Origin: Eledone cirrhosa
Taxonomy: Eukaryota; Mollusca; Cephalopoda; Octopoda; Eledonidae
Assembly (NCBI GenBank): GCA_964016885.1
Contig: OZ024741.1
Location: 27,959,456-28,023,455 of the forward strand
Reading direction: 5' to 3'
DNA: 64,000 nucleotides
The position numbers were made by a program, and so were the translations under genes. This document shows, one piece after another, positions 1 through 15,200 of the stretch. The notes under the pieces are model-generated. The model did not search any database and was not told where the DNA came from. It saw only the letters and a list, made by a program, of their open reading frames with translations. Each line of letters begins with the position of its first letter. The first letter of the stretch is position 1.

Positions 1-396
1 GGTTGTGGTTGTTGTGGTTGTTGTTGTGGTTGTTGTTGTTATTGACGTTGTTGTGGTTGTGGTTGTTGTGGTTGTTGTTGTTGTTGTGGTTGTGGTTGTT
101 GTTGTGGTTGTTGTTGTTGTTGTGGTTGTTGTGGTTGTTGTTGTTGTTGTTGTTGTGGTTGTTGTTGTGGTTGTTGTGATTGTTGTGGTTGTTGTTGTTG
201 TGGTTGTTGTTGTTGTTGACATTGTTGTGGTTGTTGTTGTTATTGGCGTTGTTGTGGTTGTTGTTGTTATTGACGTTGTGGTTGTTATTGTTGTTGTGGC
301 TGTTGTGGTTGCTGTGGTTGTTGTTGTGGTTGTTGAAGTTGTTGATGATGTTTGTGTTGATGTTGTTGTGGTTGTTGTTGTTGTGGTTGTTGTTGT

Positions 397-427
<31 letters not shown>

Positions 428-530
428 GCTGATGTTGATGTGATTAATGTTGTTCATGTAGTTGTCATTGATGTTGTTGATATCGATGTTGTTGTTAGTT
501 TTGGTGCTATTGGTGTTGTTGTTGTCATTT
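1..530 (+). repeat. GTT/GTG trinucleotide tract
   Basis: Degenerate (TTGTTGTGG)n tract, dense to about 445 and decaying to about 530. All frames are open because the unit lacks stops in one frame (poly-Val) and gives Leu/Trp or Cys in the others. It starts before the window, so its full length is unknown. Confidence 0.95.
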
Positions 531-1658
531 AGCTCCATGTCAGCCATGATTCAAGTGATCTATGATCAAATGCAGTCTAATCATATCATGTTTTTACTCC
601 ATATACTACAGCCTACACATATGCAGGGGTTTAGCTGGCCTCCAATGAGGTTATAGAAGTTCCTTGGGTCTTTTAATGATTGGGGTCCTTGTCCTCTCAT
701 GTGTGTGTGTGTGTGTGCATAAATGTTATTACAACTCTCATCTATATAGGTTTAGTCTCCTACCAGGTTGTATTTCATAAGAGGTTTCTAGGGTGTTTTA
801 TAATAGGGGTCCCAGTCCTATCATGAAAAACAACATGAAAGGAAGCATTTTGCTCAAGAACACAACACACCACCTGGTCCAAGAATCAGACCTATTATTT
901 TAAGATCATGAATCCAACACCCTAACCACTAGACCATCTGCCTTCATTCTATCAATACTACAGCTTCAACTAAATTATCAAATGTGTCCATTTTTTAAAG
1001 ACATTAAACTGTCACATGAGGGAGATTTGCTTGCTATTTCTAGGCAGTCAAGTGACTATGTAGGGGCTCCTTCATTTGCTTGGTTTTGTTGAAGTTGTTG
1101 TTTGTGGTACAGAAGCAGAAACATTAAAGTTCCCTGTTGCATCTCTTTTTTTTTTAATGATTAGTCCTGGCTGGATCATTTTCAGGGTTTCCAATACTCT
1201 CCTCCCATGACCCTCTCAGGAATAAGTGGGCAAAGAAGAAGAAATAGAAGACTAGACAAGTCACAGTAACCTCATCTTGCTTGTATATTCTATGTTTAAC
1301 ATGGTCTCTATGGCTGGATGCCCTTACTAATTCCAGCCACCTTACAGAGTGTACTGGGTGCATTTTATCATGGTACCAGCACTAGCGAGGTAGCTGGATG
1401 TTTGGTCAACCTGAGGAGTCCTCTCTCCCCTATATTGTGTCCATTTCATTGCCAACCATTTTCTAGAGTCTACTGGTTATGTTTCATGTCACCAACACTA
1501 GAGAAGTCAGGTACACAACAGTACAAGAGGGTCTTCTCTACAAGCTGTATTGTCTTGGTCTCTTCATCCACAACTTTATGAAGTGTATTCTGTTGTGACA
1601 CTTCCATTGGTAATTTGTTAGTAGCTTTCATTGAATCTTCTTTGTTATTTCATCACAG
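531..1658. other. Intronic sequence upstream of ULK4 exon a
   Basis: No earlier ULK4 exon is recognisable here. Contents are a (TG)n run near 700-716, an antisense SINE-like segment near 775-945 (reverse-oriented box-like motifs and the sequence TTGCTCAAGAACACAACAC), a LINE C-terminal scrap at about 1170-1240, and SINE/element-D type sequence at about 1300-1600. Confidence 0.5.
775..945 (-). mobile_element. SINE-B family, degenerate antisense copy
   Basis: Reverse complement shows a tRNA-like start (a GGTTAGGGTGTTGGATTC box-like stretch) followed by the conserved tail that other copies carry (TGTTCTTGAGCAA then CTTTCATG). It is related to the better copies at 11806-11990 and 17275-17560. Confidence 0.5.
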
Positions 1659-1755
1659 CAATAATGTCTTCACCTGTCATAGACATGAATACTTTCAAAC
1701 CAAAAACACATACAGCTGGGGAAACCAGTTTAGGAGAAGGTCTCTTCACCTTGAG
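1659..1755 (+). CDS. ULK4: ULK4 exon a (first visible)
   Basis: Acceptor CATCACAG precedes it and donor GTTTGT follows. It opens with 2 nt of a split codon and ends with 2 nt (AG), completed by T of the next exon to give Ser. It encodes the linker after the kinase domain (NTFKPK then LFTL), which lines up with the vertebrate segment EFRPK...FLLSSR. The donor is weak, so this is the least certain exon after the match itself. Residues 1-32 of the visible product. Confidence 0.8.
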
Positions 1756-4700
1756 GTTTGTATGGTTTCATATTGGTTTCTTACATTCAGCCACCCATGA
1801 GCCTTTAACTCCTTATGGAATAGTAGGGGAACCTTTAATCAGATATGTACACAGTAGTTATTGAAATATTACATATAAAAGTATCACTCTTAAATAGCTG
1901 CTAAGAGAGACTATCTTATGCAATCACATTTTTAAGACATTTCAACATTTCAAATTGACACCTTCAACAGTATGTAAATAAGAAAATAGCCCCCATATAT
2001 AGAACTACAAGTAGACAACATACAAGCTACACCATATATACTCAGACTTTAGCAACATATCACATAACTTCCTAGTATCAACACTAATGGTCAAATGTTT
2101 AACACTCAACTCAATTTAATAATTAATAATGAACTAGTTAATAATGCATAATAACAAACCACACTGTAACTTCACTATTAGATCACTGCATATATTAAAT
2201 AAATGTATAAATGTGATTGTGCCTGGGAAAAGTACAACAGATACCCTCTTCTTAATGAGACAACTACAAGAGAGGTTCTTAGAGAAGAATAAGCCACTAT
2301 ATTTAGCTTTTGTTGACTTAGAGAAGGCCTTTGATAGGGTACCCCGATCTGTCATCTGGTGGTCCCTAAGGAAGTTAGGTGTTGAGGAATGGCTTGTGAG
2401 GACAGTGCAAGCTTTGTACAGAGGTGCTGTCAGTAAAGTGAGGGTAGGAATGGAGTTTTGTGAGGAATTTCAGATACAAGTAGGAGTACATCAGGGTTCG
2501 GTCCTCAGCCCGCTCTTGTTCATTATAGTCCTCCAAGCCATAATAGAGGAGTTTAAGACTGGCTGTCCATGGGAACTTCTCTATGCTGACGATCTGGTTC
2601 TTATAGCAGAATCAGTAGAGGAGCTATAAGAACCAGAATATAAATTCTGGCTATGGAAACAGCAGTTGGACTCAAGAGGACTGCGAGTGAACCTAGCTAA
2701 GACAAAAGTGTTGATGAGTAGAAACGAGGACAAAACTCTGATTCCGTCAGGGAAATGGCCATGTTCGATATGCAGAAAAGGAACTGGCATAAATTCTATA
2801 AAATGTACACAATGCAGATCTTGGGTACACAAGACATGTAGCGGGATAGCAGGCAAACTAACAGGTAGGGAGAAATATGTATGCAGCAGATGTACAGGGA
2901 AATTTGACAGTAGAAGTCGCATTGATAGACACATTTTTCAAATGCAGGTGGGTGCTATAGAAGTGGTGGATAGCTTCCGGTACCTAGGAGATCAGATTAG
3001 CATAGGAGGGGGGGGGTTTGCAAGGCCATAGTATCTAGAATAAGGACGGGTTGGAAGAAGTTTAGGGAGCTGCTTCCTCTGCTGACGAAGAAGGGTTTCT
3101 TCCTGCATATGAAAGGCGGGTTATATGATGCCTGTGTGAGGTGCGCGATGCTGCATGGTAGTGAGACATGGGCAGCAACTGCAGAGGATATGCGACCGCT
3201 GGAGAGAAATGAGGCAAACATGTTCCGTTGGATGTGCATTGTCAACGTACATGAATGACCGAGCATGGATGTGTTGATAGAGAAACTGTGTCTGAGAGAG
3301 ATAAATTGTAGTGTGTGGGAGAGGAGACTGCGATGGTATGGACATGTGATGCGTATGGAGGATGACCGCTGGGTAAAGAAGTTCCAGGAAATGCCAGTTG
3401 AAGGAAGACATAGTAGAGGAAGATCACGAAAAACAAGGGCAGAGGTGGTGAGAGCAGACCTCAGATTGTTGAAACTCACGGAGCAGAAGACGAAGGACTG
3501 TGACAAGTAGAGAAATGCTGTGCTGAATAGGATCCGTCCCACCCTTGCAAGCAGGGAAAAGCGGACGTAAAATGATGATGATGATACAAGGGGGTTCTGA
3601 AAAGTTCCTGGCTTTGGGTAAAAGAAAATACAGGAGGATCAGTTAAATATGATATTCAACATATTCCCCTCTCAGGTTTACACACTTATTGCAACGGTCT
3701 TACCTCCGCTGTAAAGGTAACAGCTCTGCCCTTTCATGATACCCTTGGAGCCAAGTTCTTTTCAGCAACCCCGGTATTTGTATTAACACTATTTACATAA
3801 TAATTAGTCGATAAATAATTATAATTAAGGTAAATATCAATCAATCAAGATATGTTGACAACACCTGTACAATTAAATATTAGATATTAAAATTCTAAGC
3901 TACCTTTCTCACCTACCCTACTATTCCACCACCAAGTCACCCTCCTCCTTGGAGCCCTGCTCCAGCCACAGATCTTGTCTGTAGCCTTCAGCAGATTACT
4001 GTTCCTCTATATTGTAAGTCTGTATCTCCTCTTACTGTTAAAAGCATCAAGTGAGACACCTCTAAATTTGTTACTGAGTGCTCCCTGGACTTCCCTGTCC
4101 TTCTCCTCAAAGTTGCCCTCTCAGTCCACATTAGTTTAGTTCTAACTTTAAAGTTGCTAACTACTAGATGTTGAGAGGCACATTCCTCACCAGGAAGGGA
4201 CTTTGTGCTTACAACCATCAATCTATTTTGTCTTTTGGTGAAAATAAAATCTATTGGACTAGTGTGCTCACCTGATCTGTAGATGATCAAGTGGTTGGCT
4301 GGTTTTCTGAAGTTTGTGTTACAGAATTCCAGGAGCTTTGACCCTTCCTCATTTCTCGTAGCAAACTCAAAGCCTTCCATGTAAATGAAATATAGACGTA
4401 TATCTAACTTTATATGGCTTGCACTTGAACTAAAACAACAAAAAACTACAACCCTTACTTGCTTACAAACCCAGTGACCATATCAAATGACAACTGAAAA
4501 TTTATAATATTACGGTACGACAAACATCCCACATTCAGTTTCTATGGTACCATCTCTCACTACACACACAGCCAAATAACTAGATATATAAGAGATCAGG
4601 ATAACAAACAGCACTTCTCTAAAGACACTTAGTTAACAACCAGCTTGCTTTGCTGAAACATAACTATGTTGTAAGAATCTAAATAAATAGAATTACATAT

Positions 4701-7700
4701 ATCATCATCATCATCATCGTTAGCATGGGTTAGACAAACAACTGTGCATATATATAAAAGTAGAACACTGGGAGGTAATATCCGTAGTAGTAGAGCATTC
4801 AATCCATACCGAGAACAATTGTTTCACCTTATGCGGATCTGAAGATCTGCATAAGGTGAAAAACAATATACTAAAATGAATTTTAAATACCAGTGTACAT
4901 AAAACATTTAGATATTAACTAAATGTAAACTCATTACACACGAGCAGAGTATAATATATATTTTCTGAAAAAAACACCCCAAAAAACCATGGCAGTGACT
5001 TCGAAGTTTCAGTGATTCCTTCTGGCTACCAGAGGAAGGAGTAATTGAAATATTTTCTTCACAATATATAAGCAAGTCTCTTCTCTATTCTCTGTTTGTG
5101 TTTGCTGCAATCCTGTTGTCGATTACCTAATTTTTGTAAACCACACCTGATGATGTCTCCAAAGTCTTACATCATGATCTGATGGTGTAACTAGGCCATA
5201 GAAATATGTGTTGTGATTTTGCAACATTAAAAGAATATTTCAATTCCAGTTGGATTAATTGGAGATGGTTGCTTTTGACAGGACCCGCTGGAAAGAGTGT
5301 TTGAGGACTCTGCCCCCATGACCCTCCAAGGAATAAGTGGGCAAAGAAGAAGCCTTCTGTTGTTTTTTAAATATCATTATCATCACCATTGTTTAATATC
5401 CATTTTCTACTAGCATCATCATCATTTAATGCCTGCTTTTCCTGCTAGCAAGGGTTGGATGGGTTTATATAGACCAAGTCAGTACTGAAGCGGAGCCACT
5501 GATGTCCCAGACTGGCCGAGGAGGTTTGTATCCTGCTTACATATGACCATTATCGAGTGCAGAGGAGAAGTTGTTGTGTCTTTTGACCACTTTACAGTGT
5601 CTTTTGACCACTTTACAGCATGTACTGGGTGCTTTTATTGTGTAGATCACCAGCACTAGGGAGAGTGTCATGTCCTTGACATAACTAAAAGATCCTCCCA
5701 ATCCCTTGTTTTCCAAGCTTTCTACTGCTTTCTACATTATTTTATTTTCTACGAATTCTCTTTGTAGTACTCGTTCTTCAATAAATATTCCATCAACGAA
5801 CCATTCTCTGCCACTTGTACAGTCACATGGCTCACCAACCTATCCAGAGCAAGTCTTGCAAAATACCGAGACTACTGCAGGAAATTCAGACTTACTCTAT
5901 CATCCAACAGACTTTAATGTCACGCCTATTGTTGATAATCCAAAAGTGAGAATACTATTCTTCATTTAATTCATTGTTTTATTGTTCTGGTAACCACTGC
6001 CTTTGTTAACAACAAACAGATTTTCTCTCTGACTGAAGGGTGGATTATATGGTGCCTGCATCATACAATATATATAGTATATTGGTGTGTAACATATATA
6101 TATATATATATTGAGAGAGAGAGAGAGAGCAAAGGTAAAACTATATATATAGGCGAAACTCCAGAGTAACAAGACTCACTTTTTAGCCTTAATTTAAATG
6201 AATATTAAAATTCTACTTTGGTATTGAGTACTTCTTTTTCTCTGCTGTCACCCACATACGTATATATATATATATATATATATAAAGAAACGTTCATATT
6301 TACATGTCTGTCTGTACACACGTTTTTCTCTCTCCAGATAATGAAAGTGATACCTCTGAAATATGAAGCAAAGTCTTTACCCATTGCTCCTTATGGATGT
6401 AAGTCAAGGAATTTCATTCACATATTTAATTTTACATTTTTTCATGACAATATCCTTGATAGTGTCATTATTATAACCACCCTAACCACTGTAATCACCA
6501 CCACAAGTTTTTTTCAAGTCTGGTACTTATTTTATTGATCTCTGTTGTCAAACTGCTAAGTTACAGGACATGTTGAGGGAGAATGAAATAAAAATGAAAG
6601 TGGAAGTAAGTAGAGCAAGAAAGATATGGCTAAAGGTGGTAGGGAAGGAATTGAAAGCTAGGGGCTTGATGAATGCAGAAAATAGGGAAAACTGGAGTTG
6701 ATTGTCAAAGGGCTTTCCAGACAAACTTCTGCTTTAACAGGGAAAATAACCTTGAAATGATTGTTGTTGTTTTTGTTAAGCTGTAACAACTCTAATCCTT
6801 TTTGACTTTGTTTTTTTTAAAAACATTTTTGTTATTTCAGGGGAAAAATTATTGACTTTATCTGATAAAGTTTACCAAAAACACATGAACCAGATCGTTG
6901 ATATATTTCTAAATACAGAAAAAGGCCCACCCACTCAAAAGCGTAACAACTTCATAAACTATCTTGGAACACTGGCCCCTAATTCTACCATTGCCAATTC
7001 CTTGGTTAAACAGGGAATGTTGACTCATTTGGCAAGACAAACAAAAGAAAATTATCATACTGACATGTAAGTAGATGTTGATCCCTCATCTGACATTTTC
7101 AGTCTGTCTACATGTATGATGTTCTCTGATATTTTGTGTTTTAGGGTTAGGGTCAAGATAAACTGTGCCCTTCATCCTTTCAAGGTAGATAAAGTACCAG
7201 TCCAAATTCTCTCTCCCTCTCTCTGTGTAAGAGAGAGGGAGAGAGAGAGTGACAGAAATTGGCTTCAATTCCTCCTCTATTTCGAATTGTCATGTAATAA
7301 TTTTTCAGCCAATCCCCATATTAACACGAACAAGCTTTTCAAACCACAATAATTATATAATAGCTCCAAATGGGATTATGTCTGAAGCAGACATATTTGG
7401 GTATATTGGTATTTCATGTGATATATATAATATACACTGTATAGTTGGGTATATTGGTATTTCATGTGATATATATAATATACACTGTATAGTTGGTTAT
7501 ATTGGTATTTCATGTGATATATATAATATACACTGTATAGTTGGCTATATTGGTATTTCATGTGATATATATAATATACACTGTATAGTTGGCTATAATG
7601 GTATTTCATGTGATATATATAATATACACTGTATAGTTGGGTATATTGGTATTTCATGTGATATATATAATATACACTGTATAGTTGGGTATATTGGTAT

Positions 7701-10700
7701 TTCATGTGATATATATAATATACACTGTATAGTTGGCTATATTGGTATTTCATGTGATATATATAATATACACTGTATAGTTGGGTATATTGGTATTTCA
7801 TGTGATATATATAATATACACTGTATAGTTGGCTATATTGGTATTTCATGTGATATATATAATATACACTGTATAGTTGGCTATATTGGTATTTCATGTG
7901 ATATATATAATATACACTGTATAGTTGAGTATATTGGTATTTCATGTGATATATATAATATACACTGTATAGTTGGCTATATTGGTATTTCATGTGATAT
8001 ATATAATATACACTGTATAGTTGGCTATATTGGTATTTCATGTGATATATATAATATACACTGTATAGTTGGCTATATAGGTATTTCATGTGATATATAT
8101 AATATACACTGTATAGTTGGGTATATTGGTATTTCATGTGATATATATAATATACACTGTATAGTTGGTTATATTGGTATTTCATGTGATATATATAATA
8201 TACACTGTATAGTTGGGTATATTGGTATTTCATGTGATATATATAATATACACTGTATAGTTGGCCTTATTGGTATTTCATGTGATATATATAATATACA
8301 CTGTATAGTTGGCTATATTGGTATTTCATGTGATATATATAATATACACTGTATAGTTGGCTATATTGGTATTTCATGTGATATATATAATATACACTGT
8401 ATAGTTGGGTATATTGGTATTTCATGTGATATATATAATATACACTGTATAGTTGGCTATATTGGTATATCATGTGATATATATAATATACACTGTATAG
8501 TTGGGTATATTGGTATTTCATGTGATATATATAATATACACTGTATAGTTGGCCTTATTGGTATTTCATGTGATATATATAATATACACTGTATAGTTGG
8601 CTATATTGGTATTTCATGTGATATATATAATATACACTGTATAGTTGGTTATATTGGTATTTCATGTGATATATATAATATACACTGTATAGTTGGGTAT
8701 ATTGGTATTTCATGTGATATATATAATATACACTGTATAGTTGGCTATATTGGTATTTCATGTGATATATATAATATACACTGTATAGTTGGCTATAATG
8801 GTATTTCATGTGATATATATAATATACACTGTATAGTTGGCTATAATGGTATTTCATGTGATATATATAATATACACTGTATAGTTGGCTATATTGGTAT
8901 TTCATGTGATATATATAATATACACTGTATAGTTGGCTATATTGGTATTTCATGTGATATATATAATATACACTCTATAGTTGGCTATATTGGTATTTCA
9001 TGTGATATATATAATATACACTGTATAGTTGGCTATATTGGTATTTCATGTGATATATATAATATACACTCTATAGTTGGCTATATTGGTATTTCATGTG
9101 ATATATATAATATACACTCTATAGTTGGCTATATTGGTATTTCATGTGATATATATAATATACACTGTATAGTTGGCTATATTGGTATTTCATGTGATAT
9201 ATATAATATACACTCTATAGTTGGCTATATTGGTATTTCATGTGATATATATAATATACACTGTATAGTTGGTTATATTGGTATTTCATGTGATATATAT
9301 AATATACACTGTATAGTTGGCTATATTGGTATTTCATGTGATATATATAATATACACTCTATAGTTGGCTATATTGGTATTTCATGTGATATATATAATA
9401 TACACTCTATAGTTGGCTATATTGGTATTTCATGTGATATATATAATATACACTGTATAGTTGGCTATATTGGTATTTCATGTGATATATATAATATACA
9501 CTGTATAGTTGGGTATATTGGTATTTCATGTGATATATATAATATACACTGTATAGTTGGCTATATTGGTATTTCATGTGATATATATAATATACACTCT
9601 ATAGTTGGCTATATTGGTATTTCATGTGATATATATAATATACACTGTATAGTTGGCTATATTGGTATTTCATGTGATATATATAATATACACTCTATAG
9701 TTGGCTATATTGGTATTTCATGTGATATATATAATATACACTGTATAGTTGGTTATATTGGTATTTCATGTGATATATATAATATACACTGTATAGTTGG
9801 CTATATTGGTATTTCATGTGATATATATAATATACACTCTATAGTTGGCTATATTGGTATTTCATGTGATATATATAATATACACTGTATAGTTGGCTAT
9901 ATTGGTATTTCATGTGATATATATAATATACACTCTATAGTTGGCTATATTGGTATTTCATGTGATATATATAATATACACTGTATAGTTGGCTATATTG
10001 GTATTTCATGTGATATATATAATATACACTGTATAGTTGGGTATATTGGTATTTCATGTGATATATATAATATACACTGTATAGTTGGCTATATTGGTAT
10101 TTCATGTGATATATATATAATATACACTGTATAGTTGGCTATATTGGTATATCATGTGATATATATAATATACACTGTATAGTTGGCTATATTGGTATAT
10201 CATGTGATATATATAATATACACTGTATAGTTGGCTATATTGGTATTTCATGTGATATATATAATATACACTATATAGTTGGCTATATTGTTATTTCATG
10301 TGATATATATAATATACACTGTATAGTTGGCTATATTGGTATTTCATGTGATATATATAATATACACTCTATAGTTGGCTATATTGGTATTTCATGTGAT
10401 ATATATAATATACACTGTATAGTTGAGTATATTGGTATTTCATGTGATATATATAATATACACTGTATAGTTGGGTATATTGGTATTTCATGTGATATAT
10501 ATAATATACACTGTATAGTTGGGTATATTGGTATTTCATGTGATATATATAATATACACTGTATAGTTGGGTATATTGGTATTTCATGTGATATATATAA
10601 TATACACTGTATAGTTGGCTATATTGGTATTTCATGTGATATATATAATATACACTGTATAGTTGGCTATATTGGTATTTCATGTGATATATATAATATA

Positions 10701-12019
10701 CACTGTATAGTTGGGTATATTGGTATTTCATGTGATATATATAATATACACTGTATAGTTGGCTATAATGGTATTTCATGTGATATATATAATATACACT
10801 GTATAGTTGGCTATAATGGTATTTCATGTGATATATATAATATACACTGTATAGTTGGGTATATTGGTATTTCATGTGATATATATAATATACACTGTAT
10901 AGTTGGGTATATTGGTATTTCATGTGATATATATAATATACACTGTATAGTTGGCTATATTGGTATTTCATGTGATATATATAATATACACTGTATGGTA
11001 TATTGGTTTTTCATGTGATATATATAATATACACTGTATAGTTGGGTATATTGGTATTTCATGTGATATATATAATATACACTGTATGGTATATTGGTAT
11101 TTCATGTGATATATATAATATACACTGTATAGTTGGGTATATTGGTATTTCATGTGATATATATAATATACACTGTATGGTATATTGGTATTTCATGTGA
11201 TATATATAATATACACTGTATAGTTGGCTATAATGGTATTTCATGTGATATATATAATATACACTGTATAGTTGGGTATATTGGTATTTCATTTTGTTTA
11301 TGTACAATGGATTCTTCCCTTGGGAGTCAGGTGGTTCTCCCTTAACCCTTTAGCATTTAAACCGGCCATATCCGGCCAGAATTTTCTCACCTCTTTCTAT
11401 TCAAACCGGTTGTAAACAGTCACTCATACCAACATTAAGGTATTGTTCTCAAAATAAATATCAAAATCTTGTAGGTTCAACATTATGTGAGATAATTATG
11501 AAGATAAAGCCTTTACCTCAAAAATACAATAGTATATATAGAGTAATGTAAATGCTAAAGGGTTAAGAATCACTGGTACGGAAAGTTAAATTTGCATGTT
11601 TTTTGTTCTCACCATAATATAACTTGTTTATTGCTACTTGTAGAAGATCTAAACTGAGTCGCATTACAGCTCTTCTGGTAAATTCCACAACAGAAATTGA
11701 TGACTCTGTAAACCTATCAGAGGTGAGTATTGCTATTATTTTAGTAACATTTCTGATCAAATTTACTGATGCTTTTCACAGTTCATCTACAGTCATTTTT
11801 CTGTGGCTCAGTGGTTAGGGTGCTGGACTCACAAATGTAAGGTCCTGAGTTTGATTCCCATATTGAGCAGCACGTTGTGTTCTTCAACAAGAAACTTTAA
11901 TTCATGTTGCTCCAGTGCACTCAGCTGGAAAAATAATTTGCGACGACACTAGTTCCAAAATATATTACATTTGCCTTTCCCATGGACACAATCTTATAGT
12001 TTATTTAGTGTGTCTATAG

Positions 12020-12057
<38 letters not shown>

Positions 12058-12167
12058 GTATTTATAATGTATATACATGTATAGTACATATGAGTTGCGA
12101 CAGCACTAGTACCAAGTTTTATCAATTTTTGTCTTTCCCTTTGACATCAGTATTGTGTGTGTCTATA

Positions 12168-12240
<73 letters not shown>

Positions 12241-15200
12241 GTATTTATAATGTATATACATGTATAGTACATATGAGTTGCGACAGCACTAGTACCAAGT
12301 TTTATCAATTTTTGTCTTTCCCTTTGACATCAGTATTGTGGAGAGGAGAGACTTGTATGTATGAGTGACTGCTGGTTTTCTACAAAACATCCTGCTCAGG
12401 CTTGTGCTTTGGAGATACAAACCCATGATCAATTAATCAGGGATTTGTCACTCATGGCTGAAGAGGGCCCTTTCCTTTTTTCTGTTGACACTTGTAAAAT
12501 ACTCAGTGACTTTTCAGTAATTTTTTGCTATTTTTTAATGCAAATGATTGAATTTGTCTTTTTTGCAGCCAATCACTATATTTAGTGAATTACTCCGTGA
12601 CAATCTTAAAAATGGTAAACTGCGGCATAGCTTATTACCTGCTGTTGGAGAACTACTCTTTCTTGTGGCTAGTCAGGTTAGTGTTATTATCATCCTCTTC
12701 TGTCCACTTGATGCAGTATCACCCCCTTGACCCTTTTTGATATGGCTTCTACAATGGGGTGCTCTTCCTATCACCAACCACCTTACAGGATGTTCTGGGT
12801 GCATTTATCATGACACCAATACTCGAGAAGTTGTCGTCATTGATTCAACTGAAGACCCCTTGAGGTGTTGCCAAGTGTGTGTATGAGTGTAGGGGGAGGG
12901 GAATTTAATTTGACAGGGTTAGGGGCGGTAGATGTGAGGGGAGACATCCAGCACTGTGGGAGGTACAGTAGTGATAACAGCTACTAGAGGGCTACGACTG
13001 GTGTCAAGGGGTAAGGGGGATATCTAGAGTAGAGTGGGAGGATGGGTCGATTGTGACACTGGATAGAGTGTGGAATATGGGTGTTAGGATTTAGAAGGGG
13101 TAAAAGTAACCCTGGAGTAAGGTTGGAGGTGTACAGTGATGCTGAGAATAGCTATAGTAGGGGCAGAGGTGCAGTAATAGCGATGATAGCTTGTAAGGAG
13201 TGATAGCCAGGGGTGGATATTTGGCTGTGTCAGGTCAAGTTTTAGGTTGGTCGACAGGTTTTTCACCAACACAGCATGTTGCCAGTCCTTATTATCCTTG
13301 GTCACATATATAATATGGTCACATGATGCATATAGCAGTACCAGGAGTTGTTAGTGGGAAGAAGCTGCTGTAGAGAAAGGCCAAGGAAATCATCAGTAGA
13401 AATGGTGAGAGTGGATCTGAAAATACTGACCTTCACAGAGATGACAAAGGAATGTAATGAGTGAAGGAAGCTGTGTTGGGAATGAGCCATGTAAACATGG
13501 AGAAACAGTTGTTATAAGGATGATGATAAATATATTGTAAGTAGCTGTCACTTATTGATATAAAAGAAATAGATTATTTCTCCACATATAGAGGTCTGTA
13601 TCAGACTATGTTTGAAACCTGTAAAACATATACTGGTATATATCTTACAACAACTGCATTCTGTGAAGGGAAAGTGCTGCTGCCATGATAAAATGCACTC
13701 AGTCTACTCTGTGAAGTGGTAGTGCTGCTGCCATGATAAAATGCACTCAGTCTACTCTGTGAAGTGGTACCTAATCAACTTTGTAAAATGGTTGCCAAAG
13801 GAAGGGCATCTAGCCATAGAAATCAGGCCTGTCATCCTACCTGTCTAGTTTCAGAATATAACAACGTGTCTCACCTATGCCAGCATAAAAATGAACATAA
13901 GACGGTAATGAGGAAGATGATGATTTTCCTACTGGCATGGGTTGGATAGGTTGTCATGATTTGAGTCAGTTCTTATTCTGAATAAACTACCCTCGACCAC
14001 ATCACACGCAGATGTTTCAGATTTTGGCATGGTTTCTACGGCTGGATATCCTGCCTAACACAGACAACTTTACAAAGTGTATTAGGTGCATTTATTATGG
14101 CACCAGCACTAGTGAGGTTGTCATATTCTCAATAAAACTAAAGAGTTCCTTCTACTTTACATTACTCTATTATGTGTTCCAGCCGACAGGCTGAGGCCAT
14201 GCTGCGGCACTATCTGATCTCTAGTATAGTTGATTACTAAAAACTTTCCTCAAAAGTTTTGGTATACCCTCTCACTCAATAATATTACAAAAGATTTTCA
14301 TTTATTTGTTTTCAGCGACTATTTATACTGCCATAAATAATGTTGTACAAGTCAATTTTTTAAAGCCTTGCAAGCTTTCTCCAGAACTAGGGGTCAACTT
14401 TTAGGGGTGAGAGAGGTAAAATGGGAATCTTTACTGCCAAGTAGTAAACAATTTTCATAATTAGCCACATGGGTTTGGTGTCACTACTGGCTGTTTACAT
14501 CACTAAATAACAGAGTGTAATGGTTAATAACATTTACATAAGTACTTTGTAGGTTTATAACCATGATTTACTATATCATATACAGTATATATATCATAAT
14601 CTTGATTTGCTATAGTACTAATGAAAGACACTGCCTATGTGTTTCAATTAAATTTTGAAAATAATGAAAATCTGGAGGAATTTAATGAAATAACTTATAT
14701 TTTCATTAATGAGCTGATGTTTGGAACATTACTTAAACATTTTTTAAATAAAATTATGCTGAAAAGTTTTAATATAAGTATGAATATTTATAAATGGACA
14801 GTTTTCTATCATAAAACCAGAGCAGTTTCAGGTGGGTTGGTGCCAAAAGGGTTCATCATCATCGTTTAACATCCATCTTCCACGCTAACATGGGTTATGG
14901 TTTGATTTACAGTCATCAAGTACTATAGTTTACTCAGGTGTTTTGTAGGTGTTCTATTGTATTTTACTATAATACACATTAGGCATGTTTTAATCAACAG
15001 TTAGGACAACCCTAGGGCAATCCTCAATAAGAACAACCTCAGTAGACTTTGTCATATGTTTTGAGGGTTAACTTGTATATTAGGTATAGACCCAACACAG
15101 AATACTGAACTAGTAATGTTAAACCGTACTCATATGCCATAATTTAAAGTAGTTGATTTATGAAAGTGAGAATCAGAACTGAGAGAAAATGAAAATATTA

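Noticed and set aside
5..532. Poly-valine protein
   Set aside because: Trinucleotide repeat; alternative frames are also open.
1..1658. Upstream ULK4 kinase-domain exon
   Set aside because: Looked for kinase motifs (HRD, DFG-like, APE) in all frames and found none; those exons must lie before the window.
2144..2629. Reverse transcriptase as a host gene
   Set aside because: It is a 5'-truncated, multiply broken LINE with (ATG)n-type tail, paralogous to 43086-45571.
7249..10134. 961-codon open frame with 16-residue repeats
   Set aside because: It lies in a 48-bp satellite inside a ULK4 intron; openness follows from unit length divisible by three and no stop in the unit. The opposite strand is equally open and there is no unique sequence of substance.
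11810..11875. tRNA gene
   Set aside because: A- and B-box-like motifs are present but no cloverleaf or anticodon arm; it is the head of a SINE that recurs in the window.
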